In this document: positions 21,226-30,880 of the stretch, in pieces
How positions within the stretch are numbered: position 1 is the first letter of the stretch
Layout of the letters: each line of letters opens with the position of its first letter
Assembly: GCA_018806915.1 (NCBI GenBank)
Contig: JAGKQI010000105.1
Coordinates: forward strand, 434,001 to 498,000
DNA length: 64,000 nt
Reading direction: 5' to 3'
From: Phytophthora colocasiae
Lineage: Eukaryota > Oomycota > Peronosporomycetes > Peronosporales > Peronosporaceae
Translations under genes and position numbers: made by a program
The notes under the pieces: model-generated
Told to the model about the DNA's origin: nothing
Databases searched by the model: none
What the model saw: the letters and a program-made list of their open reading frames with translations, nothing else

Positions 21226-21245
21226 GCTCATTTTCAAAACGTGAT
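21226..21245 (+). promoter_or_regulatory. Core promoter of the divergent paralogue
   Basis: GCTCATTTTCAAAACGTG matches the initiator half of the oomycete consensus exactly and the flanking half partly. It lies 25-44 nt upstream of the ATG at 21270, and downstream of the ATG at 21222, which therefore cannot be the start. Confidence 0.6.
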
Positions 21246-21269
21246 CAACCATCAAAACGAAACACAATC

Positions 21270-21902
21270 ATGGCTAAGTCCACACAGCGCACTACCACCC
21301 AGCAGGCATTCGCCAAACTGGAGCAGATGCTGGTCCAGACGGCTGACGATGCAGCCAACTGCCTCAAAGTCCTCAAGGGGAACCTCAGCGATTTCGACAG
21401 TCGACACAAGCTGATCCTCGTCAACACATCCAAGTTCTACTTGAGAAGCGACATCCGTGTGGCCAAAGACACAACGTCGGAACTGAGATCCGCAGCCAAC
21501 CAGATCGCCGAGTGCGAGAGCACGTCCGAGTCGGAGATCACTGCGGCCCGCAGCGCGATGCATGCCACGGCTGATGCTATGAACGAGCTGGCAAGAGAAG
21601 CCCGTACGTACGACAAGAAGAACCTCAAGTCAAGAGGCCTTACGGGCGTCGTGTCCAGTTTACTCAAGGGCAAGAAGGAGAAGAAGCAGATGAAGGATGA
21701 AACCCCCATTGGCAATAAAAACGGGAGGGTGGGGTCGGAAGGCATTCTACGAGCCCCCGACACGGTGGAGGAAGTGGTGACGACGACCCTGGCCGATTGT
21801 TTCAGTGGTTTTACGGCGTTGCAACATCAAATTGCAACGGCCGAGAAGTCTCTGTCTCCTCTGTTTGCGGGACGGAGCAACCAAGAGCTTGAAGCGCCGT
21901 GA
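21270..21902 (+). CDS. Unknown protein, short paralogue of the repeat protein
   Basis: The 210-residue protein starts MAKSTQRTTTQQAFAKLEQ, aligned to MGKSTDRNVTTEEEFFKLEQ of the neighbour. Shared features are TADDAANCLKVLKGNLSDFDSR near the N-terminus, LRSDIRVAKD, a short basic linker where the neighbour has its repeat array, and TVEEVVTTTLADCFSGFTAL...AEKSLSP at the C-terminus. It is mostly helical with no signal peptide. The pair is head to head with about 240 bp between core promoters, so it probably arose by inverted local duplication and may be co-regulated. No function is known to me. Confidence 0.82.
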   Translation: MAKSTQRTTTQQAFAKLEQMLVQTADDAANCLKVLKGNLSDFDSRHKLILVNTSKFYLRSDIRVAKDTTSELRSAANQIAECESTSESEITAARSAMHATADAMNELAREARTYDKKNLKSRGLTGVVSSLLKGKKEKKQMKDETPIGNKNGRVGSEGILRAPDTVEEVVTTTLADCFSGFTALQHQIATAEKSLSPLFAGRSNQELEAP

Positions 21903-23085
21903 CCGAGTTAGACGCTGGACATTCGCACGCTTTCCACCTCACCTTACAATACATTGCCCTGTACACTTTACATTCGTAGCGAGCTGAAAGACGATGCTTA
22001 GTACACATATTGATTCAACGTCTTCAGGATACGTCCACATTGTAGGACCTTGTAGGACTCGACAGGAGAGCAGGCAGCATTAGGCGTCGGTCAAGGACCT
22101 CATGTCCCAGGCTCGGTTCGGGGTGTTGATTGCACGAATCAATACAGCATTTGTGGCTCCACCGACGAGAAGCTCTGCACGTACATTAAGCTAGGTACGG
22201 TCGCAAGGATAAAGCTGCCTCGATGTGAACTTCCAGCGAGATTTCGAAGCCCTTCTATGCGGTTTTGGTGTCAAATTGACACTGTCAATTGTTCAACATA
22301 CTTCAAGCAACACCACGTTGTAGGCAAATCGATCGAGACATCCAGCGATCAAAAGAAAAACCAACCGGACCGAAACACCCGAACACCTCCCTCAGTGTTT
22401 GCTCCACCGCGAATTTGCCCTTAGCAGCCTGCATTAGACCCGAGACACTTGACAATCAGCCCGAGCAACTGCACCACCAGATTCGCCGGAGCTGAGCTGG
22501 TTCAGCTCTGGAGGGTGAAACAGCCATTATGGTTCACGTGCGACACATTATTGGTAAAACAAAGTCTTGCACGGACTTCACTAATAAGGAGCGGTAAAAC
22601 TTCATGTGTACTCACAGGTTGCAGTTGTCGGCTTAAGACACTCTTGAGTCAAGAGGCATCTCCCCGTTTCAAGTCAAGTACAGCAGGAAGGAGGCGTCTC
22701 CTCTTGTATGCAATCCTGACGTGCCATGTCACGTGCGCTATTTGCACTTGACCAAAAACCGTTTCTACTGAAGTTGAAGTGGTGTCGTCAGTTTAGGACA
22801 AATCTTCAGTCTTGAAGCTGCAGTTCGATCCGACGATACTATTAGTCGCAGCTTTTCAGCGAATGAGATCTCTTTCACTTCATTTTCAACCACTCACAGA
22901 GAGTGTTTTGATTTAACAGTTTGTGTTCATCACACAAACAGCCGTTATTCGTGTGACCCGTCCAAGCGAGAACACGATAACGTCTCATCGGGCTCCAGCC
23001 GAGCACAGCTCCTGTTTGTATCAGCGTAGATACGCGGGGGTTGTGGCTGCAACATGGACCTGGGATTTGCGCGCCCCATTGCTTG
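21903..23085. other. Intergenic stretch without recognised gene
   Basis: About 1.2 kb between the paralogue and the GH81 promoter. Only short frames are present on either strand, none with a domain or promoter. No tRNA, terminal repeat or tandem array was found by reading. Confidence 0.5.
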
Positions 23086-23104
23086 GCTCACTTTCACTTT
23101 TGCC
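23086..23104 (+). promoter_or_regulatory. Core promoter of the GH81 gene
   Basis: GCTCACTTTCACTTTTGCC differs from the Inr+FPR consensus at only two or three positions and lies 65-83 nt upstream of the ATG at 23169. Confidence 0.7.
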
Positions 23105-23168
23105 TCGTTCTTCACACTTCAACAACAGCTTCCACACTTACAGTTCTTGATCTGCAGCCTCCTTCAAC

Positions 23169-25545
23169 ATGATGCCTTCGAATCCGAGACCTCATCATAG
23201 TGGCGAGGTGCATCCACTGCTGGAAACCCATTCCTCTTCCCTCACTCGGCCGCAATCGCCCAGAAACAACCGCGTCAGTCGATGGGGCGTATTGGCAGTC
23301 GCTTCGACGCTGCTGTTCGCAGCCGCAGTGTTCGGGTTCTTCAAACCCGGTGGATCGACGCTGAGAAGCGTCAAGACCATTGCACCAGACGCCAAGTTTG
23401 ACCTTTTCACGCCCATTTTCAATGCCGAAGCCCCGCCTCAAAGCCTGTTTAACCACACCGACGCACACAAGAACCTGCTGCCGCCCAAGTTCCTGGCCCC
23501 TGGCCTCGTGGGGTCTCGTCCCATTCCGACCAACGACTGGTGGGGCAACATGATCGGAGCTGTAGTAGGAAATGAAGAGATCGTCTACCCCGTCTGGACC
23601 AACCCGTACAGTGTCACGCCGTCCATCTTCATGGAGCCTTTCGGACTTACCATGAACTACCCGTACACGACTCGATTGTTTGGTGGCGGTTTGACCGGGA
23701 ATGGCGATGCTGAAATGTACTACCTCCACGGCCAAATCCCTGAATTCGCCTTCTCCGCCACCGAATTCTCCAACTCGTCCCACCCGATCTTTGAGGTCTT
23801 CGACTGGGACGATCTCAGTGTGCAGCTCCGCTTCATGTCTCGCGAGGATTCATCCAAGAAGTTCGAGACGACGCTCGCGAGTGGAATGGCTTTCGTTACA
23901 TCTCGATACTCAGGTCTCACCCCGCGCTTCCAGACGTTCTACAACATCTCAACGATTAATGGTCTCGACGCTACGGAGACTGTAAACCTCCCTCTGACGA
24001 ACGATCGGTTCGTGCTGCAGTTCAACAACGGAGCTACATGGACGCTCTACTTCTCCGACGAGGTCACGCTACACTTCGACGGACACTCGACGCTTGATAT
24101 GGAGAAGCCTTTCACAGGCGTCGCTCGCGTTGCTCTTATCCCTGATGCATCTGCGCAGGAGCAGAAGATCTTTGACCAAACGGCGAGCTGCGTTCTGAAC
24201 GGTGGCAGCGTCGAAGCTCACAATGAAGATGCCTACGCTTACAAGTGGCAGACCAGTGGCGACTGTACCGACGGAATGCTACACTACGCCCAAGTGCACC
24301 ACATTGACACTCTCGATCGCAGGTACGCAACGGAAGCCGAAGGAGTTGCTGCCCACTCGACGACCCGTGGATTGATGCAGGGAGTTGTGACCAAGACTTC
24401 GCCACCCGAGTGGCGCATGGTTGAAAATGTGGATTTCCCTGTGGACTTCTACCCACCCCGCAAACCCGACACCAGCGTGGTCGAGAAGTATGAAATGAAG
24501 AAGAACTTGGTCGCTGATATCAACTCCGAGTGGTCCATCGCTTTGGGCCAGAGCTACTACTTCAACGGCAAAGCGGCTCAAAAGTATGCTTCACTCTGTC
24601 TGATGGCGGGAGACTCGTCCATTGTTGGTGAAGATGACTTGGAACTGGTTTCACATTGTATTAAGAAGCTGGAGGGTTTGCTGACACCGTTCCTGAACAA
24701 TACGTGGACCAACGCGCTCAATTATGATACAATCTACCGTGGTGTAGTGAGCTCGCAGGGATTCACTCTGAACGATCCGAACGTTGACTTTGGCAACACC
24801 ATGTACAATGACCACCACTACCACTACGGCTACTGGGTCGTCACCGCTGCTATCATCAACAAGTTGGACCCCACTTGGTCCGGCATTCCGGAGCTCAACC
24901 GTATGGCTGGTTTCTTGATCCGTGACGTGGCGAACCCGTCGGACGCAGACCCGCACTTCCCCAAGTTCCGTAGTCTCGACTGGTACCGTGGTCACTCGTA
25001 CTCTCATGGCATCACGGCACTTGGTGACGGCAAGGATGAGGAGAGCACGTCCGAAGATATGAATTTCTACTACGGTATGACGCTGCTAGGCAAGGTCACT
25101 GGCGACAAGCACGGTTGGCAAGCTCATGGTGAAGCTCAATGCTCGTGCGATCCAGACTTACTTCCTGCTTGAAGATGGCAACCGCGCGCATCCGGACCGT
25201 TACCGTGACAACAAGGTTATGGGCATTCTCTTCGACAACAAGGTCAACTACGCCACGTGGTTCAGCGGCGAGAAATATGCAATCCACGGCATTCAGATGC
25301 TCCCGGCTACAGCCGTCACTGAGTTCGTGCGCACACGCGACTTCGTGGAGCAGGAATGGGACCAGATCTTGGCTCGCGAGCCCATTGTCCAGAATGACGA
25401 CCAGACCAACCCGTGGCTGTCGTTGTTGTACATGAACTACGCCACTGTGAACAAAGACTTCGCTCTTGAGAAGCTGAGCACAGTCAAGATGGACGATGGA
25501 CTGTCACGCTCTTGGGCCATGTACATCGCAGCCACCCGGCCGTAG
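23169..25545 (+). CDS. GH81 endo-1,3-beta-glucanase with an apparent frameshift
   Basis: GH81 enzymes cut internal beta-1,3-glucan bonds; in oomycetes the substrate may be the organism's own wall. A cytoplasmic tail with a PLLETHSSS-type segment precedes one membrane anchor (about 39-59), so the enzyme should be a type II membrane protein or released after cleavage. Typical GH81 blocks follow: PTNDWWGNM near 120, NDHHYHYGYW near 547 and EESTSEDMNFYYG near 622, which holds the catalytic acidic residues. The frame from 23169 stops at 25172. The family sequence continues in the +1 frame (KLNARAIQTYFLLEDGN, then to the TAG at 25545). The shift must lie between about 25092 and 25117, and no GT-AG intron fits there. 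It is either a real null allele or a one-base sequence error; everything else is intact. Confidence 0.85.
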
Positions 25546-27104
25546 TCCCGTTAAACTCGATCTAGTTGCAATGATATGAGGGTAATGCATAGGCATTGCC
25601 TTGTAGAGTACAAGACGAAATAGAAAAAAAAACGTTTTGTTTGTTCAACAGAGTCGAAGAGGATATAATTCGATGTAGTCACGGGAGTTAGAATATAAGA
25701 ATAACGTCCAGACCTACCACAACTAGTACTTGAAAGCAAAATTAGGTGATCTTGCTGCGTTGTCCTCATTAGCCCAGATTTTTAGGCATTCATCATCCTG
25801 GACGCATACAAAAAAGAAATAGCCGAGAAATGAAAAGGTTCTAATGTCGATTGCCAATTCGAAGTTGTTCACAAACTTCAGACTTGAATGGCCTGCGATT
25901 GACAGTACTGGCGGACAAACTATACTTTGGTGTTGAGCATCTCTCTCGCTCTTTCGATCACTATCTGGTAGTCAGCCGCGTCCTTCGTACGTTCCTTCAT
26001 CTTCTCAGCCATTTCGCATCACGACTTGCGACTAATTTTATTTTTTATTTTTAGCGGTCAACGCCGAAAGCGCTCAGGGCGAGCTCTGCATCAGCCCCGC
26101 ATACCGGGCGTGTACCCGGCGGCTCCGGCTGCCGTCCTCGCGATCTATACTTTGACTGTATAAGCTTCCTAGTGTTTCCATGCAGTAGATCACAGTCCGG
26201 CTATCTGGTTATGCATTTGGTAGAGCTGCTCAGCAGGTCCACATGGTCGGAGTCTCTGGGTCTCCTTCCTGTCTCTTCAGTTCCTCATCTTGCCGGGTAG
26301 CTACAGCACGATGCGGTCCATTCAGATCCAGTAGCTGGATCCTCAGTTACTGACTAATCCGTAGATTTCGTCATCCAATGTGCAGGATAGTCCTCCGCGT
26401 ACTCTCAGGCTCATCACTTTCGCTCCTTCACGAATTTCCACAAACGTTGCAGCACTTTTCTTTCTCGTTCCTTGATCGGCAGGGGTCTGTCGTTGTCTTG
26501 GAGGGGGGTGTTTTAACACTGAAGAATAAAAAGTTTGTACCTGAACTTCGGGATCAAGCACCAACTGAATTGGTAACAGTCCCAAAAACACTAAATAGGA
26601 ACATCAACACACAATAGGGGTATAAAACACTTTGCAAAACGGCAGATCGTATTCTAAAACGGTGTACATGCACTGACGCAGCGGTATCTTCTGTATCATC
26701 GTCTGTATGGTGAATTATTTGCCTTAAGGCAACTTCTGTAGCATATCGGATAGCACCATTTTGCAGCAGCAACGCAGTACGATACAGACAATATCTAGAT
26801 ACAATCTTTGTATTCATTGTTGCGTATTTGGCTCACAGGCAAGATGAATTGCCACCGGTCACGGCATTCTTTGCGCAGTCATCAACATAGATATCGCTAC
26901 GAGTGTGTTTCTATCGCAAAGCAGTACAAATTGTACGATATACATGCCGGAACCATCGCAGCCACCTCTGCAGCAATTGTACGTCCGATTTCACTACATG
27001 TAGCAGAAAGCAATACGTATACCACCATCTACAAACAAGTAAACGAAGAAATGCATTCAGATGAAAGTACCCCGACGTAGTCGTGCCTATAAAGTTCAGT
27101 TTTG
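25546..27104. other. Gene-poor stretch with decayed coding-like remnants
   Basis: Downstream of the glucanase the minus strand between about 26600 and 25920 has protein-like segments broken by stops and frame changes. Examples are VATRQDEELKRQEGDPETP, and a segment reading MAEKMKERTKDAADYQIVIE that ends in a stop at about 25920. They look like an old, inactivated element or gene, but I could not identify the family. The rest (26600-27104) is AT-rich with nothing recognisable. Confidence 0.35.
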
Positions 27105-27695
27105 TTACTTTCTCGCTTTTTTTGCATTCTGGAGCAACGATTCCTGTGCCCGTTTCGTTGGTTTTCGGGATCGGCCTGAACGTCGAACGGCCTGACACAT
27201 ATCCCTGGTAGAACCACCGAGATTTTTACCTTCAGAACCCAGCTCACTAGGGTCTTGAAGTGGCTCAAGCTGTGTGCGATAAATACTGTGGGTTGTATGT
27301 TCTCTCTGCGTAGGCCGCACTAACACCTCTTGGCCTAGTGAAAATTGAGAGCGTGGATGCTCCGCTGGACTAATCATTTCTGCACCACCACCCCCTCCCG
27401 TCGGGAGTCCCGAATCTGGTTCCATGTAATCTTCTGCTTGATCGTTGATCAGTAATAAATCAGGATTGGCGAAACTATATCGTAAAGACATGCCACTTTG
27501 ATGAGATTCCTCGCTGCCTTCGGGTCCGATCCCGCCATCTAAATCATCAATTACAGCATCCAGCGGATTCATAGGCGAGTTTGATATAGCTGAAGAAGCC
27601 CAGCCCTGAGTATCGGCTTTCTCTTCATCAGGTTCGACAGCGTTGTTTCGTTGCCGAGGGTGCACAAACTGTCTGCAGTTATTACCAACACCGGG
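27105..27695 (-). pseudogene. C-terminal tail of the MULE transposase in the +1 frame
   Basis: After the T7 run the +1 frame reads FFPGVGNNCRQF and stays open for about 200 codons to a stop at 27105. It ends in a Lys/Arg-rich tail (SGRSRKPTKRAQESLL) typical of transposase C-termini, probably nuclear targeting or DNA binding. It has no start of its own that makes sense. It is the rest of the same protein, separated by one extra T or reached by slippage on the run. Confidence 0.65.
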
Positions 27696-29622
27696 AAAAA
27701 AATATACCGGCATAAACACACGCAGCGATAAGATGGCAGCAAACACCGTTCTTGAGGTAGTACAGACAGGGGCAAACTTTGCTTCTGGTATCGACAATCC
27801 ATCCTGTCCTCGGCATGTTTTCAAGTAGTTTTCGCCGCGAGTTGGCAGAATTTACCGACGTCCTCATTGATTTCATCTCCGTTGCTGTTAGATTCAAAGA
27901 GCGTTGGTACACCTGATACAGGTCAGCGGGAAGAGTACCCAAACGAGGCAAACACTCCACTGAAAGGCAGTTCCGTTTGTTCAGCAGTCGATACAGCTCC
28001 ATTAAACGTTCCGACGCAGTTGAGAAAGAGCAAAACGTAACATTGCGGTTCAAAAAGGCGAGTCGCGACGAGTCCAAACTTTTTATAAGCTCATCTGGTT
28101 TTGAAGGCCCGTTGGGACACTCAAGTTTTAACCTTCGATGGTATGTTTCCAAGGGGTTGTTTGTAGCCGCGTAACCTTTGGGAGTCCAAAAAGCCTGCCA
28201 CCGGGCGAATCGATGTGTAGATATCCACTGCTTAACGATATGATCTGTCAACTTGCGGATGGACGATCCCTCCGGGTTATTTCTCCACTTAGATAGCACC
28301 CTTTCTTTGATTTCGGGAAAGGCATCTTCAGGAGCGTAATGCATATCGTAGAGATCCTCGAAAACAGCCTGTGTATTGGCTCTAGAGACTCGGTACTGGC
28401 TTGCACGCTTCCAAACGTTCTGTGTGACATGGAACCAACACATAAGAACGATGGAATGCGGGAGCTCGCTGACGGACGCGTTGAATTGAGCTACATCAGC
28501 ATCCATCATTACGAACCGAGGGGAAAACTGTACATGGTTAGTTTCCATCACAACACGCTTCATGAATTGAATACACCACCCGATGTCTAGCTTTGTCTTT
28601 TGAGATGTGCAAAAATACGCGAGGAGATGGAAATGGCAGCTCTGATCTGAATATCCAAACGCAAACACCGAATACCCGTGTATAACCATGCTGTGGGTAC
28701 TGTCTAAGTGCAGCATGGTGGTGCAATCTGTGCGCTTCTGAATTTCAACGTACATTTTGATGAGACCGAGGCAGGTCATACCCACACGAAAAGGAGAAAC
28801 GTAGGATCCATTTCCAAGGCGTGACACAATATCCGTGCTCCCAGGACGAGAATCCAGTTGGGAATCGCACAATATTAGCATGTCATGGTCAGCTACACCC
28901 GAAAGGTCTTGCTGGTCGTACAGGTGCCCATCACAAATCTCAATTAAAGGACCCATTGAATCTTTAGGATTGGCACGACGCCAGTTCTTTACGAAGTCAA
29001 CCACTTGCTGTTCTTTAGGGGGTGGACCATCCAACACTGATCCGTGCACCATGCTACTAAGTACTGCAAAAAGACGGGCTGCTGTTGTCTTAACGCCAGA
29101 AGAAAGTCGCTCGACGATGAATGTCTTCATTGCTTGCGTCAACTTCCGCTCGGCAGGGCTGGCATCTCCAGCACTATTCCCAGCATGTGTGTTTTGCTGA
29201 AAGACCTCACAGATCTCGGATGACAGGCAAACTCTAAACTTGTAACGGCATGAGCAAAATGTGTCAACATCCGTTTCCGAACCATTATCTTCGTCAATTT
29301 GCTCCTGGCAGCGACTAGAGCTACAACGTGTGATCTGAACTCGCATTTCGTGAACAGCACTTGCAAGAGCGTAGTCGTGCTCCTCTAGATGGTTAATAGT
29401 GCACGTGGAAAGGTCGCTTTTAGTAATACGGTGCTTTGACAAGGTCTTACGGTAGATTTTCAGATTTTCAGTCCCAGTAGATCGGAATATTCTCGTCCAG
29501 GTTGGCCTGTTGTCTGCTTCAACAGCATCGGAACTGTCGGAATCGGACGGTAGAGATTCGTCATTGTCGTTCCTTGCCTCCATGTCAATTGTAGAAGTGA
29601 AAATGACCATGCTGCCTAACAT
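27682..29622 (-). CDS. MULE transposase, catalytic part
   Basis: The frame of 646 codons (a second possible ATG lies at 29583) encodes an acidic N-terminus, a Cys-rich segment (CSCRYKFRVC near 130) and the MULE DDE domain. LHLDSTH near 300 gives the first Asp, MMDADVAQFNA near 370 the second, and NNPLETYHRR near 495 the likely Glu. At the end a SWIM-type zinc finger, CPCLYYLKNGVCCHL, is complete. The frame then stops right after a run of seven T (minus strand, 27696-27702), while the natural continuation is in the +1 frame. DNA cutting and rejoining activity is inferred from the family. Confidence 0.85.
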   Translation of the reverse strand: MLGSMVIFTSTIDMEARNDNDESLPSDSDSSDAVEADNRPTWTRIFRSTGTENLKIYRKTLSKHRITKSDLSTCTINHLEEHDYALASAVHEMRVQITRCSSSRCQEQIDEDNGSETDVDTFCSCRYKFRVCLSSEICEVFQQNTHAGNSAGDASPAERKLTQAMKTFIVERLSSGVKTTAARLFAVLSSMVHGSVLDGPPPKEQQVVDFVKNWRRANPKDSMGPLIEICDGHLYDQQDLSGVADHDMLILCDSQLDSRPGSTDIVSRLGNGSYVSPFRVGMTCLGLIKMYVEIQKRTDCTTMLHLDSTHSMVIHGYSVFAFGYSDQSCHFHLLAYFCTSQKTKLDIGWCIQFMKRVVMETNHVQFSPRFVMMDADVAQFNASVSELPHSIVLMCWFHVTQNVWKRASQYRVSRANTQAVFEDLYDMHYAPEDAFPEIKERVLSKWRNNPEGSSIRKLTDHIVKQWISTHRFARWQAFWTPKGYAATNNPLETYHRRLKLECPNGPSKPDELIKSLDSSRLAFLNRNVTFCSFSTASERLMELYRLLNKRNCLSVECLPRLGTLPADLYQVYQRSLNLTATEMKSMRTSVNSANSRRKLLENMPRTGWIVDTRSKVCPCLYYLKNGVCCHLIAACVYAGIFFSRCW

Positions 29623-30880
29623 CTCAAAGCAATCTCTAGAACGGTGGTGCTAACGCTTTTTATAGTGGTGGTTTCACTTTTGGTTTTAGGAATGACACCT
29701 TTTTTTAGCTGTGTGTGTTCCTACTTTTACCTTCGGTGCTACAACACCTCATAGGGTCATCTATGACACCAAGTATAGATACGGAATATCTCCACTCGTT
29801 GTCTTGGGCACGTGCTCATCTCTTCCTTCGATTCCATCTTGAGGTGTTAAAATTAGTCTTTCATTGTCGACACGTCACCTTGGGGCTACGGGCTTCTTGT
29901 CGTGTTCTTGTCCGTGCGTCGATGTGTCTTGTCTTCTCCTATCGCCTAGACAGTCGAGTATTGTAGCGGGAAGACTGTCTGTCGGGTACCTTGCACGCAT
30001 CCTTCACCTTCGGCTGGGTCGGAGTCCGTGACGTTTGTTATCTTCTTCACGTCGGTAGATGGTCGGGGTAAATTCCATATGCCGGGTTCTCATACACGTG
30101 TGTGCCTTCGCAATTTGGTTTTGTAGTGGGGTCTAGGTAGCGAGCGCTGCGGCGGTCCGCTCGGGCTTCCTATGTTTGTTACTTCTGTCGAAGTTCATGT
30201 TGTTCATGTCACGTGCCTGTGCACGACTGTGACGGCACTTCCGGAAAGACTGTTTGCTTTCCGATGATCCACCTTGTGGTAGGTGCTCTCTTCATCGTCT
30301 TCTCATCTTCACCTTCTTCTCATATTTGTACCTACAATCCGGTACACTCGTCGCCCGTTGGGAACCGTCGCTAAGCCTTCTTGGTCGAATCATGCTGTTA
30401 GCTTCGCGCTGTCACTGCATCAGGCTCGTTCTTTGTTCCTGATGTGCTGCACGGGCCGGCCTTGTATAATGTTGCTGTACTGGTGCTTGTTTTCTTGCTG
30501 CGACTCATGCTGCACGACACCCGCGTAGCTACGCGGGTGGCCGAGGGGCCCGCCAAGTTCCCCCCCTCGGACTTTTGGTTTCACTTGGGCACCTGCGGGT
30601 ATTTTGGGGAATACTTGCGACTAAGTGTTTTAGACTGAAGGTACAATCTACAGTCCAAGCAAGTAACCTGATCAAAACCGAAAAAAAAATAGTATCAACT
30701 ACTCTAGCTGTACCAAGAGAGATAAAACAATACTTCAGAGTACGTTGTACCTCCTACGACTTGTGGGCCAGTAGTACCTAATAAATGGGGAGTCAGCCGC
30801 AAGAAGAGAAAGAGATAGTATTAGTTAACAGCGTTCAGATAGAATCTGCGTGTCAAGTCGCTGATACCCTCTGCAACTCA
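29623..30880. other. Intergenic stretch, probably decayed repeat
   Basis: No gene is supported. The plus strand is rich in CTTCG/TCGTC-type words similar in texture to the gypsy LTR at 1-905, which suggests a decayed LTR-type repeat, but no TG...CA pair or duplicate was found. Its right part has a GC-rich pair of palindromes (30519-30570). Confidence 0.35.
30519..30570. repeat. Tandem GC-rich palindrome and stem-loop
   Basis: A perfect 20-bp palindrome ACCCGCGTAGCTACGCGGGT (30519-30538) is followed two bases later by a stem-loop with arms CCGAGGGG (30541-30548) and CCCCTCGG (30563-30570). They stand out from the AT-richer surroundings. They could be a transposon end (helitron ends carry 3' hairpins) or part of a decayed LTR; neither is shown. 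Confidence 0.6.

Larger units (their letters stand above)
27105..29622 (-). mobile_element. MULE-type DNA transposon (coding region)
   Basis: The block covers a MULE transposase split in two frames. Terminal inverted repeats and a target duplication could not be found by reading 26.5-27.1 kb against 29.6-30.6 kb, so the element limits are unknown and the coordinates given are those of the coding frames. Confidence 0.7.

Noticed and set aside
26500..30640. Terminal inverted repeats of the 27-29 kb MULE
   Set aside because: Comparison by eye of both sides gave only short chance matches, so no ends are claimed.
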